Of a stretch of 64,000 nt of DNA, positions 11,100 to 21,864 are shown in pieces; the stretch's first letter is position 1; each line of letters opens with the position of its first letter. The position numbers and the translations under genes were made by a program. The stretch covers positions 475,220,806-475,284,805 of the forward strand of contig OZ010795.1 in the NCBI GenBank assembly GCA_963932465.1. The letters run 5' to 3'. Under the pieces are notes generated by a model. The model was given only the letters and a program-made list of their open reading frames with translations, was not told the DNA's origin and searched no databases. Source of the stretch: Maratus speciosus. Lineage: Eukaryota > Arthropoda > Arachnida > Araneae > Salticidae.

Positions 11100-12400
11100 G
11101 GGGAGAATGTATGTAGTTTTCTTACGAAATCTACCTAAAATTTCAAATAGTACGGACGGACAACAAGAACTATTTTGTATTTTTAAACTATGAAACGTCC
11201 CTGCGTGAAAAAAGAAAATGTCTTCTTACGAGTGCTTTTACCATTAAAAATCAATTTTTTTTTTCACGATTAAAGAAGCTGGCCGAAAGAGGCGGTTAGT
11301 TACTCAAATAATGAGCAACTAAAAACTATAGTAGTTGAAACAAGTTGGAAATTGCTCGTCAAACGTGACAATTGAGGTGCGTTCGTACGATAACTAGTTT
11401 TATAGTTATTTTTTGCACCCCATATTGTACCGAATTTATATTCTTTTGCACTTCATAAGTGCATAGTCTATAACATCATTAAAATGCACTTGCAATAATT
11501 TTTTCCCATTCCCTGTAATGTAGCGGAACGCTTTTGGCTGTCCCTGTAATTAAACTATAGATCCGATTTTCATAAAATTTGAAATAGCTCAACAAAATTT
11601 TGCAACAATTATATATCTAAAATTTCAGACCATTTGGAAGGCTGTAACATTCTTAAAATCCAATTACAATAATTTTTCCCATTGGCCGTAATGTAAAGAA
11701 AACTTTTGGCTGTCCCTGTAATTAAACTATACATCCGATTTTCATAAAATTTGAAATGGCTCGACAAACTTTTGCATCAATCATATATTTAAAATTTCAG
11801 ACCATTCGGTTGGGTAGTTTTTGCTCTGTTATATGCAGACAGACAGACAGACGGACAGACAGACGGACTGAACGACGACTATAGGTGCTACGTATTTATA
11901 TAATTACGAACGCACCTAAAATCGACAGTTAGATGGAAATTTTTATGATGGACTTTATTTAACGTCTTTCAATTTTTCAGTGTGAACTTTTGAAGTATTG
12001 TATTTGTAAAAATTTCAAAGAGTACGGACGGACAACAAGAACTATTTTGTTTTTCTAAACTATGAAATGACCATGCGTGAAAAAACAACTTTTACCAATA
12101 AAAATCAAATTTTTCACGATTAAAGGAGACCAAACTTGTCGAAATAGGCCGTTAGTTAATCAAATAAGGAGCAACTAAAAACTATAGCAGTGGAAAAAAC
12201 GACAATTATATCGAAATTTTTATGATGCATTTTAAATAACGTCTTTAAATTTTTCAGTGTCAACAACTTTTGAAGCATTGTATTTGTAAAAATTTCAAAG
12301 AGCATGGACGGACAACAAAAACTATGAAAGGAACCTGCGTGAAAAAAACAAGAAAATGTCCTATTACGAGTGCTTTTATCACTAAAAATCAATTTTGTTT
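11100..12400 (+). repeat. R4 tandem repeat (~230-bp unit), split by element R5
   Basis: Landmarks recur in order: ACGGACGGACAACAAGAACT, a CTGCGTGAAAAAA block, GTGCTTTTACCA, GAGCAACTAAAAACTATAG, GATGCATTTTA..TAACGTCTTT and TTTTCAGTGTCAAC. They start at about 11140, 12020 and 12300. One unit is cut at about 11340 by R5 and resumes at about 11922. A solitary unit lies at 7385-7505. Confidence 0.7.
11340..11922 (+). mobile_element. R5 element, copy 1 (~580 bp), AGGTGCGTTCGTA inverted ends
   Basis: Interrupts R4. It contains AGGTGCGTTCGTA near the left (11372) and TACGAACGCACCT at the right (to 11914), and a run of GACAGACAGACGGACAGAC at about 11840. A second copy is at 25472-25885. Copy 1 carries an internal duplication of about 170 bp (two CCCTGTAATTAAACTAT modules) where copy 2 has one. 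The modules resemble R1 modules, so R5 and R1 share ancestry. No coding capacity. Confidence 0.7.
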
Positions 12401-12424
12401 AATGATTATATTGATTGATAACTC

Positions 12425-12640
12425 GTAAACAGTTGTAACCATAAAGACTATTCGCTGATTTATCATCTGCGGTCGGCCAGCGGAAAAATGGCTTAAAATT
12501 AATTTATTAATTTATATTTGAGTTCTAAAAATATTAAAATGTTGTATTGCCCTCGAAACACACCTGCGTAAGTATTTTTCATAATTTAGGCGTATCACGT
12601 GTTTAAAATTGATTACAAAATTCGATCTTCACATACAAAA
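12425..12640 (+). repeat. Dispersed repeat shared with 23735-23940
   Basis: Shared blocks include GTTGTAACCATAAAGA, a TTAATTTATTAATTTAT-like block, AATGTTGTATTG and GAAACACAC. Function unknown. Confidence 0.55.
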
Positions 12641-12644
12641 ACCA

Positions 12645-13080
12645 AGTTAAATAAAAGAATGCAATAAAAGAGGGGAAGCAAGCAATGTAGATTGTGGTCG
12701 AAGGCGAAATTGCGAAGAGCTAGGAAACAGTGGAGCTAAAGTAATCTCGGCATGTAAGGCGTAGTTGTAGAAGACCAATGAGAAGGCAGTGCCTAACCCA
12801 TTTAGAATGAGGTAAAAAATGTATGAACGGAAAAAAGAGTGTTGGAGGCGGAGAGTAAGATAAAGAAATGACATAAAAAATTGTGAGAATCTGGGGGTAT
12901 TTGTTAAATTATTCATTAAACTATTTGAATTTTTCAAAATGTGAAAAGTTTCCCAATAGTATAGATTAAATATATAGTGACATAGAAGTATGATTTTAAT
13001 TAATTTTTTAATTAATTTTCAGCAATGAAATTAGGCCCGCTGGTGGACACTTCTTATATATATTACGAATTTGGCCTAGA
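12645..13080. other. No gene recognised
   Basis: A 96-codon minus-strand open frame at 12647-12937 has hydrophobic stretches but no recognisable motif; treated as chance. Confidence 0.4.
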
Positions 13081-13084
13081 GTGC

Positions 13085-13880
13085 TGCCTCGGGTCGGGTT
13101 ACTGCTTTTACCCGAATCCGACGGCGCTATATTTTTTCATTGCGGGTAAGGTTGACTTTCATTGTTTCGGGTCGGGTCAGTTTCGGGTTAGGTTTCGACA
13201 CTTGCGGGTCGGGTTCGAGTTGATCTGATTTTTCAAAATAATCTCCAAGATATTTTTTCAGGTTAAAAATCTATATACAATAAGATTTTCACAATGGACG
13301 CTCCCGAAACGCAGACCCGGCTATTTGCCGAACACTTTTTTAATTCCTAACACTCATTATGCGTACGCTTATACCTTTGAATAGCGTTCACTTCCGATTC
13401 TACGCTTTCTATGACTGTATTTCTTATATATATTTTATATCTCATGCAGTAAATTGAATATACGATGTGTATTCGTACTGGTATATTCATTCATATTCAA
13501 ATACATATTTCCCCAAAACCAGACTTGCAATAAACTTACATATGATCAGCATGAAATATTCTAGCGTGAACCCGACCAGCAGAAAGAAAGTCATACCGAC
13601 CAGAAAAAAGAAAATTAAAGACAACCCGACCCGAAGCAGGACGCTATTCAACGACGTGTCTGCTATTCAGAAGTTTTACTTATTCGAATATTAAAGAATA
13701 CAGATTTGTCCATTTTTCTATTTAAAATATTCCTACGCTTTTCCTTTCATTTCGGGTTCGGGTGGAGTGCGGATTAAAATATGTCAGGTTCGGGTCTGGT
13801 TGTGGGTTTCCGAAAATTATTTGAGCGAGTTCGACTTGAGAAATTTATTTTGGCAGGTTAGGGGTAGCGGGTATTGCGAT
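13085..13880. repeat. Two islands rich in CGGGT(C/T) motifs
   Basis: GGGTCGGGT, TTTCGGGTCGGGTCAG and GCGGGTCGGGTTCGAG cluster at 13090-13215, and related runs lie at 13750-13880. In between, at 13570-13640, the complement CCCGACC appears. Such runs could form G-quadruplexes on one strand. It is degenerate simple repeat; the period is too irregular for a canonical arthropod telomere (TTAGG). Confidence 0.5.
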
Positions 13881-13884
13881 AATT

Positions 13885-14190
13885 CTTTTAGCTCACATGC
13901 AAATATAAGTAGAGATATACATATTACATAGGCCATGCTGCAAGATAGGAATAAATTATATTACGTACGCTACGTTCAATATAGGAATAAATTACTTTAA
14001 ACTACTATAAATCAAAAACTAATTAATATTTTTGCATGAAACTTTCAAAGGTTTGAACTACTCATAAAAACAATTCAGATGACGTAAAACGTGCAAAAAT
14101 CCGATATTTTACACATGATTGTAGCGCTGTCAACAGATTTTAGTCAGAACAAGAATTTAAAAAGTGCAAAAAACAGCACTTTTAAAATCG
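13885..14190. other. No gene recognised
   Basis: AT-rich, no motif or boundary seen. Confidence 0.4.
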
Positions 14191-14197
14191 CATTTAC

Positions 14198-14758
14198 TGA
14201 AAACCTATTCGCCTGATTCCACTTTAGTTTTCTGTGTCACGTGGCACGCTCCATTCCGTAGAAATAAGAATTTCGTTTGTATCATACATTGAACGCGAGA
14301 TATAGATGTGTCACAATCCCGTTTTGGTCAGTCCGGAAAATATAAACTAGACAGAGTCCATAAAAATTTTGCAAAATCGTTTGGCATCAATTGGCGGAAA
14401 TTCCTTTCATTTACGGTTCATTGCACTGTTGTTTCTTTTGTTTGGCGAGAAACTCTGTCGAGTTTCTATGATTACTGAAAACCTATTCGCCTGATTCCAC
14501 TTTACTTTTGGTTTTCTAAGTCACGTGGCACGCCCCATTCCGTAGAAACAAGAATTTCGTTTCTATCATAAATAGAACGCGAGATATAGATGTGTCAAAA
14601 TCCCGTTTTGGTCAGTCCGGAAAATATAAACTAGACAGAGTACTAAAAATTTTTTGCAAAATAGTTTGGCATCAATTGGCGGAAATTCCTTTCATTTATG
14701 GTGCATTGCACTGTTGTTTCTTTTGCTTGGCGAGAAACTCTGTCGAGTTTCTATGATT
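14198..14758 (+). repeat. Tandem duplication of a ~280-bp unit
   Basis: Unit 1 (14198-14472) and unit 2 (14473-14758) both run from ACTGAAAACCTATTCGCCTG to GAAACTCTGTCGAGTTTCT. They differ by scattered substitutions and a few small indels. Each unit ends in a small palindrome (AGAAACTC..GAGTTTCT). No coding frame. Confidence 0.9.
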
Positions 14759-14876
14759 TTTATTAATAACAATGTCGGTACTGGAATGGGCAAGATTATA
14801 ATGAATTTAATATAATTTGAATCAATGATTCGATCGAAAATAAGACCAATAACAATAGATTCAGTTTAACCATTGT

Positions 14877-15227
14877 TCAATAACAATAGATGTAGTTTAA
14901 TTCTAGATTAAGTAAATTATCCGAAGAGCACTTCTTTAAAACACGGTAAATATTTGTAAAAACAGCCAACTTTTCATTAGGTGAATGATAAGAAATTAGG
15001 AATAAAGTAAATGCTTTACAATAAACAGTAATGTAGAAAGAGTTATTTTGACGGAAAACTAAAACGTCAAGGAAGGAAAGTAAATTGTTTTTTCCTTTTT
15101 CATACGGAAACTGTATAGATTCATCCAAGGCATTCTTAATTGATATAATATTACGTAAACCGAGTTTATTTGCATTCAGCAAGGCAAAACATTCGTCAAC
15201 ATAATGGTTGTAAAATAGAAAATTCAA
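14877..15227 (-). pseudogene. Penelope-like reverse transcriptase fragment
   Basis: A 116-residue frame carries a reverse-transcriptase catalytic box written YVDECF (residues 9-14, normally YVDD) followed at about 50-56 by FLDVLVF and by a FYITVYCK block equivalent to the VYRKP motif of Penelope-type elements. Upstream, the same frame continues a few residues but then decays. The second catalytic aspartate is replaced by glutamate, so activity is unlikely even if it were complete. The sequence differs clearly from the element at 8263-10052, so it represents another, older Penelope lineage. A LINE origin is possible but less likely because of the FLDVLV/VYxK arrangement. Confidence 0.6.
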
Positions 15228-15239
15228 ATTGCTGGAGAA

Positions 15240-15945
15240 GTTCTACATCTTTGGCTCAAATTTTTCGATTTTTTAAATTTACATTTTTGTGCACCTCTCA
15301 ATAAATATTACTTTGACCCTTTGTGGCCAGACGGCACTTTACAGTACCATTAAAATAACTTATTATAAAATTCATTTAATACATCGATTAGTAGTAATAC
15401 AGTTTAGAATTTGTTATAGATACTTTACTTTTTCTTGTTCCAAAAGCATTATTGGTTGCACAAAACAAAAATATTTTTGAAAGGATGATTTCTTTTACCT
15501 TTGTATCTTTTTAGATTTCTTGACGTTGAAAGATTGGGGGTGTGTGTGTGGGGGGTGTGAGTTTCAGTTCGGGAATATTTCTATATTTCTATTGTAAGAG
15601 CATTATATTTCTACATTTCTTAATTCTACAAAATACTAAAAATTATTTTAAATAAAGGATTTGAGTGGAGTTATAAATATTTCACAAACTCCCTATAAAT
15701 TCAAATTTAATTGGCATAATCCTTCTAAAATTTATTAAATGATTGTGCGAATCTTCTAATGTAGTTTCGAAAATTCACGAAAAATGCTTTAGAAAATGAA
15801 ATTTTCATGAATTCTCAATTTGGCACATAAAAGGTTAAGAAATGTTGATAATGATTCAATGAGCAAAATAATCATTATCAAAAACAATTTTATTTTACTA
15901 ATACATTATTGTTCACTGCCTTTCCTCTAAAGAAAAAGAAATTGC
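15240..15945. other. No gene; short (GT)n/G-rich patch at ~15537-15560
   Basis: AT-rich with a GGGGGTGTGTGTGTGGGG patch. Nothing coding. Confidence 0.45.
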
Positions 15946-15949
15946 TGAA

Positions 15950-17247
15950 AAGGAATCTCCATTCTAAAAAAAGTAATTAACGATGTCAATGCCGCCGCCG
16001 TAAATGAATTTTTTGTGACAGGAGATCTTTCTTCGCTAAAACAATCGCATGCAAAAATAGGATAATTATTAGTATTATAGAGAAATGTTTGAACAACACG
16101 CTGAAGTAGACAATTTTTGAATCGAATAATTGTTTTAAGAGATGTTTAACGATAATGTTGGTCAAAATCGTTCCATTAAAAAAGAGTTTATAGGAGCAAA
16201 ACATATATATAGGAGTTTAATCATTTTTGCTAAGGATATACATTATAAACTTGCGGTGTGCAGACTGCATTTATTATTTTTTTTAATTTGACTTATTTTC
16301 TAAGATTTTTTTTCTATTTTTTATTAAAATTTTCATCATATCAAGATATATTTTTTTCCTATATTAGAAAAGTTTATTATTTCAAATTGTTGCCAATTAT
16401 AAAAACAGCGCAAAGAGTAATTTTTCCTTTAAATTAAAAATTTATTTACACATGACTATTCAAAACAGAAAAAAATCTTTCAAATTAGAATTAAATGGTT
16501 ACATGTTAAAATCAGGAAAATATTGAAAATTATGACAAAAAAAAAAAATATATATATATTTACACGTGAATATTAAAAAAGAAAGAAAACTTCAAAATAA
16601 TAAATTCATTAATATTCGTTAAAAGCAGTAAATGGAGGGGGGGGGGGGGATTACGTCATATTTAAAATGGCTAAATAATAATATTGCCAAATAGTTTACA
16701 TTTAAAAATATATTTACACGAAACATTTATTTCATATTTAGAGATCTTTAGGCGGTCTTTTTGACTATTGTTGCCAATTCTAAGACAGCGCAAATGATAA
16801 TATTTCTTGTCTAACAATAAAAGTATTTTCACGTGACTATTAAAAAGAGAGGGAAAACTTTGGTGACAATTGCGTCAGATTTAAATTTATACATAATAAA
16901 ATGTAATTTTAACACATTTTTCTTCTTGCGTTTCTAAAAAATACCCGGAGGCAAAGATTCTGTTTGCTTAGTTCCTTTTATTTTAGCTTCTTTTCAAATG
17001 TTTAACTGATCTTATTTAATCAAATACGAAAACAGCCATTAGGTGTTTTAACAGCAGCTGATTCGGCCTTATCAAAAGGAAATGAATGGAAATCCGTTTA
17101 TTGGGAGATCGCTACTGTTTCTTTAATTATAATTTAAACTTTCGTAATCTTTTTACTGTTTATCGAATTAGCATGTTTTTAGAGTCTGTGGTGTCTGAAC
17201 GGGGATTGGCGATCGTAGTTCGTAGGGGACAGAGCCCCTAAATTATA
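15950..17247 (+). repeat. R2 dispersed repeat, copy B
   Basis: Direct copy of 5845-7285 with the same landmarks, ending GGGACAGAGCCCCTAA. It contains a homopolymer of about 13 G (16637-16650). The R3 fragment of copy A is absent. Confidence 0.7.
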
Positions 17248-17249
17248 AA

Positions 17250-17726
17250 AATAAAGCTTTGTAGAAATTATGCGTTCAACATCTTCCATATCTTTTCCCC
17301 ACCATTTCTAAAGTCGAGTTGCCATTGGTTCCCAAAAAATATTTTTCTCCACTTAACAATGCGAAACTTTCAGCCACATCTACGAAATCATTTTAATGAG
17401 TAAAAACATCGAAGTTATAGGTGTGACTATTGAGTTACTTGGAATCTAAGAGCGTTTTTCATATTTCGATAAATGTATTGGACCTTCAGTTATAAGCAAT
17501 TGCTGTCTCACGACAATCTTTCTTGGTTTGCCACGTTCTGAATTTCTGTTCAAAACAGTAACTCTGAGAGCATCTTTTGAAAAATCCTTTCCTCCATCGA
17601 AAAATGGAAAACGCCACTCGATTATATAATTTCTGATTAAAATTACCGGCCAATTTTATGAGTTTAAGATTAAAAATGAATTCAGGAATGCGTCCGAAAG
17701 TACTAACTTTGTATTTAATAACAGCT
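17250..17726. other. No gene recognised
   Basis: AT-rich; no motif. Confidence 0.4.
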
Positions 17727-17882
17727 TTAACACATTCGGAACATGCATTTAAGATGCACTAAATCCTTGAACTGGAACACCAGTATTTTAGTACTGAAAA
17801 TTTCGCCTTATCTAATCACAGATTTCCATCGATTAAATGAAACGAAAATTAAAATTTTGAAAAACTGGTGCCGAAGGGTTAA
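17727..17882. mobile_element. Small TTAA-flanked MITE (~156 bp), piggyBac-like
   Basis: TTAA at 17727-17730 and 17879-17882 border weak inverted ends (CACATTCGG.. and ..CCGAAGGG). The interior block CACCAGTATTTTAGTAC is shared with the outer element at 26927-31756 (position about 26990), so both belong to one family. piggyBac membership is inferred from the TTAA. Confidence 0.5.
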
Positions 17883-17884
17883 AT

Positions 17885-18285
17885 GTTTGTGCACGAGACA
17901 GCGTTTGATCACTGCAGTCTATATCAGTTCGAACGTTAGCGTGGTAGTCTTGCTCAGACGGCTACCACACAATGTGAACACGTTGCTTAAAAGTGCTCAA
18001 CTTCCATCGATGGATAACTTCAATCATATAACAAGCATTGAATATTTTGCTTCTAACAACCGTTTCTAGCTACATGTACATGACAAAATAATTTTCTTAA
18101 ACGGAGATTGATTGACAGCGATGATAGATTGACATAATCTAATCATCGCTGCAGTTTTCTGGGCAGGAGTATCTGAGAACTTCCTACATAGTATCTAACC
18201 TTTTAAAAGTGTATAGATTGTGAAATACCTTCCAACACTTCCTGAATGCTTTAACAAAACTTTGTTATTTAGGAAAATAAGGTAA
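17885..18285. other. No gene; small hairpin at ~18116-18153
   Basis: AGCGATGATAGATT and AATCTAATCATCGCT form a short stem. An open frame of 108 codons at 17743-18069 runs through the MITE and has no motif. Confidence 0.4.
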
Positions 18286-18289
18286 ATAA

Positions 18290-19495
18290 GATAAGTAAGT
18301 AAACATTTTATAAAACGCATAAAACATTTGAAAAACTGATTTCAGTAGTTATCGCCCATAGCCAAATATGTATTCCAATTCTTTTGAACAGCCCTGTATT
18401 TGATCTGTAGGTTGACATATATACTATATAATGGGAAAATTTAGTTTAGCAAGAAAACGCATAACAGGTTGAAATTTCTCTTTCAGCAATTTATACTAAT
18501 AGATGGAAACATACTTGAATATTTTTGTGCAACCCTGTAGTTTACCTAGTACCTTTATTACACGCCACTATTTAGCTAAAATTTAATTAAACCTAAAACA
18601 CTCTTAAAACTACTGAAATTACATTTCCTGAATTATCACCTATAGGCGGCCATGTATCCAATTCTTTGCGTGGCCCTGTATGTAATTTTATCTATAGTCT
18701 AAAAATATTTTTTAGTAAACTAAATTCAGTCAACGCAAAAATGCATAACTCCTTTAAAACCCACCTTTAAGCAATTTATGCTCATACTCAGTAACCCTTA
18801 GGAATTCTTTTCTGTAGCCACTGTATATGAAATATAGCATTTATACACACTATATAGTATGCATAAATATAGCGAAACTTAAAGCATATCATAATTAAAA
18901 ATGTAATTCGAGAAGTCATTGCTAATATACAGTAATTTCGATACAATATAGTATCTGAAATATTTTGTGTATCCCTGTAAACGCTATGCACTTATTATGT
19001 ATGAAATAACTTATAGTAAACCTCAGCGACGTATATCAATTTCATTATATATGAAATAATTTAACATAATTAAAATACGCTGCAAACAATCGCAACCCCC
19101 CCCCCCCCCCCATATCATTATGAAACGGAATTCTTTTGTGTGGCCCTGTAAATGAATAATAACTATTCTTTGCACCGCATATTCAACAGAATGCATATTT
19201 TAGTGGACTTCATAAATGCATATCAATTTTACTATGTTTGAAAGAGTGTAACACCATTAAAAATCTTCTGAAACGATTTTTTCCTATTGGCCGTAATGTA
19301 ACGGAAAACTTTTGACTGTCCCTGTAAATGAACGAAATATGCTTCAAACTTCATTTGAAATAGGGATCGTGCTGTGGTAGAAGTAATTAACATCCAAAAA
19401 TTTCAGAAAGATCCGAGCATATTTACGAGAGTTAGAGCGCGGACAGACGGACAGACAAACCGATGTCATAAACACTTTTTAACTTTGTTGGAAAG
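18290..19495 (+). repeat. R1 modular repeat, full-length plus-strand copy
   Basis: Consists of degenerate modules ending in (G)CCCTGTA at 18392, 18533, 18674, 18973, 19144 and 19317, spaced about 140-175 bp (one gap of two units). Each module has a version of AAAACGCATA, TTTCAGCAATTT..ACGGA and TTTTGTGT.GCCCTGTA. The 3' end is a run of GGACAGACGGACAGACAAAC (19441) followed by CATAAACACTTTTTAACTTTG. A C homopolymer of about 14 lies at 19096. No coding frame. Confidence 0.75.
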
Positions 19496-19499
19496 TGTT

Positions 19500-20055
19500 A
19501 AAAAGCATATATTATTGTCACTCATTCAAAAGAGAAAAAGGAAGACACAGTCCGAAATTGCTTTAAATAAAGTTGAGAGCGAAGGTATAATTAGAGAAAA
19601 TTTACAAACTCATTTTAAGCATGTTGCATTCTATATTATAAAGCAAAAAACATGTCCATGAATAATGCTGAAGTCATATTGCCGAGGACAATCAACTGGA
19701 CAATTAATTTTGCTTTAATTGTAAATTTTTTGAACTTCTAAACTTCGCACAATTTCAATTTTTATACCGTCCGTCGAATGGAGAAAAAAAAGTCCTTCCG
19801 GTCAGTGCCGGGAAGAAGAGGCAGCTTTCATATTCCTTATTTTAAAAAAGCCAACTTATATTATTCAAACACACGAAGCTCAGTTAAGTGGAAACCGAAT
19901 GTAGGAGATTCAATACTAATTTTTATCAATACTAAATCATTATGAATGAGAATTTCGCGAAATTAGTCAGCTTTATCCAAGCTGCTTTTATTTAAAGTAA
20001 CTTATATTTCGCTGCCAAATTCGGCGATTTCTTAAAGTGCCTGCCTTTTTAAGAC
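19500..20055. other. No gene recognised
   Basis: AT-rich; the block at 19730-19790 (CTTCTAAACTTCGCACAATTT) recurs at about 50560-50585, so a further dispersed repeat is present. Confidence 0.45.
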
Positions 20056-20058
20056 AAC

Positions 20059-21820
20059 ATGGTGGATGAGGCTAACCAGTGAATTTGGTCGAGACCTTAG
20101 TAATTGCTGTGCACATGCTCACTCACATCGGAATCGGTTGATATATACGAGTGCTGTCGCAGGCAAAAAATCAGATTTTTCAAAATGTCACCCACGTCAG
20201 AAATTGAAACTGCTATATCTGAGCCATTTTTTAAGATAAAGACAAACAAAAAATGATCCTGAATCCTTATATCAAGGTCAAATACTTAAGAAAGAAACCT
20301 TTTTCAATTTCTAATTTTTTTGCACCTCACTTTAAATATATATATTTTTTAATTTGATGGCCGCCATTTTGAAACAAGATGGCTGATGAAGCTGGCCAGC
20401 GAACTTGGTCGAGATATTGATGTATACTATCCACATGCCTTCTTCCATCGAAATAGGCGAATACGTGTGGTATCGCGAGACAAATACAAGATCGTTTCAA
20501 AGTGTTAGCCATGATAGAAATTCAAAGTGCTATAATTCAACCACTTTTTAAGATATAAACAAAAGAACAAATTTTCAGAAACAAAAACTGCTCCAGAATC
20601 TTTGTATCAAGTCCAAACACATAAAAAAAATCTTTTTCATTTTCCAATTTTTTAATACCTCATTTTAAATTTTAAATTACATTTTTTTTTAAAATGGCAA
20701 CCCTTTTGAAACAAGATGGCGAATGAAGCTGGCCATTTTGGCTCGAACTCGGTCGAGACATTGGTATGTACTATGTATAGACCAAGTTACATTCAAATCG
20801 GTTCATAAATACGCCTGTTATCGCGTGACAAATATCAGGTTGTTTTAAAATGTCAGCCACAATAGAAATTCAAAATGTTATAACTCAGCCATTTTTTTAG
20901 ATATAGACGAAACAAAACCTGTTCCGGAATCTTTGTATTAAGGTCAAACACATACGAAAAAAACTCTTTTTCATTTTCCAATTTTTTGATATCTCATTTT
21001 AAATTTAATTTTTTAAAATTTTTTTAAATGGCCGCCATTTTGAAACAAGATGGCGGATGAAGCTGGCCAACGAACTCGGTTGAGTTATTTGTATGTACTA
21101 TGTACACACCAAGGTACATCCAAATCGGTTCATAAATATGTCTGTTATCACGTGGCAAAAATCAGGGCGTTTCAATATGTCAGCCACACTAGAAATTCAA
21201 AATGCTATAACTCAGCCATTTTTTAAGATATAGACGAAAGAAAAACTGCTTCCGAATCTTTTTATCTAGGTCAAACACACAAGAAAAAAATATTTTTTCA
21301 ATTTTCAATTTTTTGGTACCACATTTCAAATTTAAATTTTCCTTAAAATTTTAAATGGCCGCCATTTTTAAACAAAATGGCGGATGAAGCTGGCCAACGA
21401 ACTCGGTCGAGACATTGGTCTTTACTATGTATAAACGAAGTTACATCCAAATCGGTTCATAAATACGCCTTTTATCGCGTGACAAAATTTAGGACGTTTC
21501 AAAATGTCAGCTTCGCTAGAAATTCAAAATGCTATAACTCAGCCATTTTTTATGATATAGACGAAACAAAAACTGCTACTGAGTCTTTGTATAAAAGTCA
21601 AATACATAAGAAAAAAATATTTTTCCATTTTCATTTTTTTGGTACCGCATTTCAAATTTAAAATTTTTTTAAAATTTTTAAATGGACGCCATTTTGAAAC
21701 AAAATGGCGGATGAAGCTGGCCAACGAACTCGGTCGAGACATTGGTATGTACTATGTATACACCGAATTACATCCAAATCGGTTCATAAATACGAGAGTT
21801 ACAGTGTGACATAGGTCAGA
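20059..21820 (+). repeat. Tandem array, 5.3 units of ~320-337 bp
   Basis: Units begin at GGCGGATGAAGCTGG-like sites at 20061, 20381, 20718, 21052, 21379 and 21706 (partial last unit). Each includes AACTCGGTCGAGACATTGGT, CAAATCGGTTCATAAATAC, ATCGCGTGACAAA, ATTCAAAATGCTATAACTCAG and ends in an inverted repeat GCCGCCATTTTGAAACAAG around a unit junction. The oldest-looking unit is the first; units 3-6 are closer to each other. Open frames inside are short and not conserved between units. Confidence 0.9.
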
Positions 21821-21822
21821 TA

Positions 21823-21861
21823 TATATATATATATATATTGATATATATATATATATATCA
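21823..21861. repeat. (AT)n palindromic microsatellite
   Basis: Two TATATA runs with TATTGATATA between them directly after the tandem array. Confidence 0.85.
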
Positions 21862-21864
21862 ATT

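Noticed and set aside
12647..12937. 96-codon minus-strand frame with hydrophobic runs
   Set aside because: The hydrophobicity follows from AT-rich composition; no signal peptide or family motif seen.
13085..13880. Telomeric repeat
   Set aside because: Motif period is irregular and does not match the TTAGG type expected in arthropods.
17743..18069. 108-codon plus-strand open frame
   Set aside because: It runs through a TTAA MITE, has no motif and no conserved counterpart in the related element at 26927.
20059..21820. CRISPR-like array
   Set aside because: The units are ~330 bp and contiguous, with no short repeat/spacer pattern; the genome is eukaryotic.
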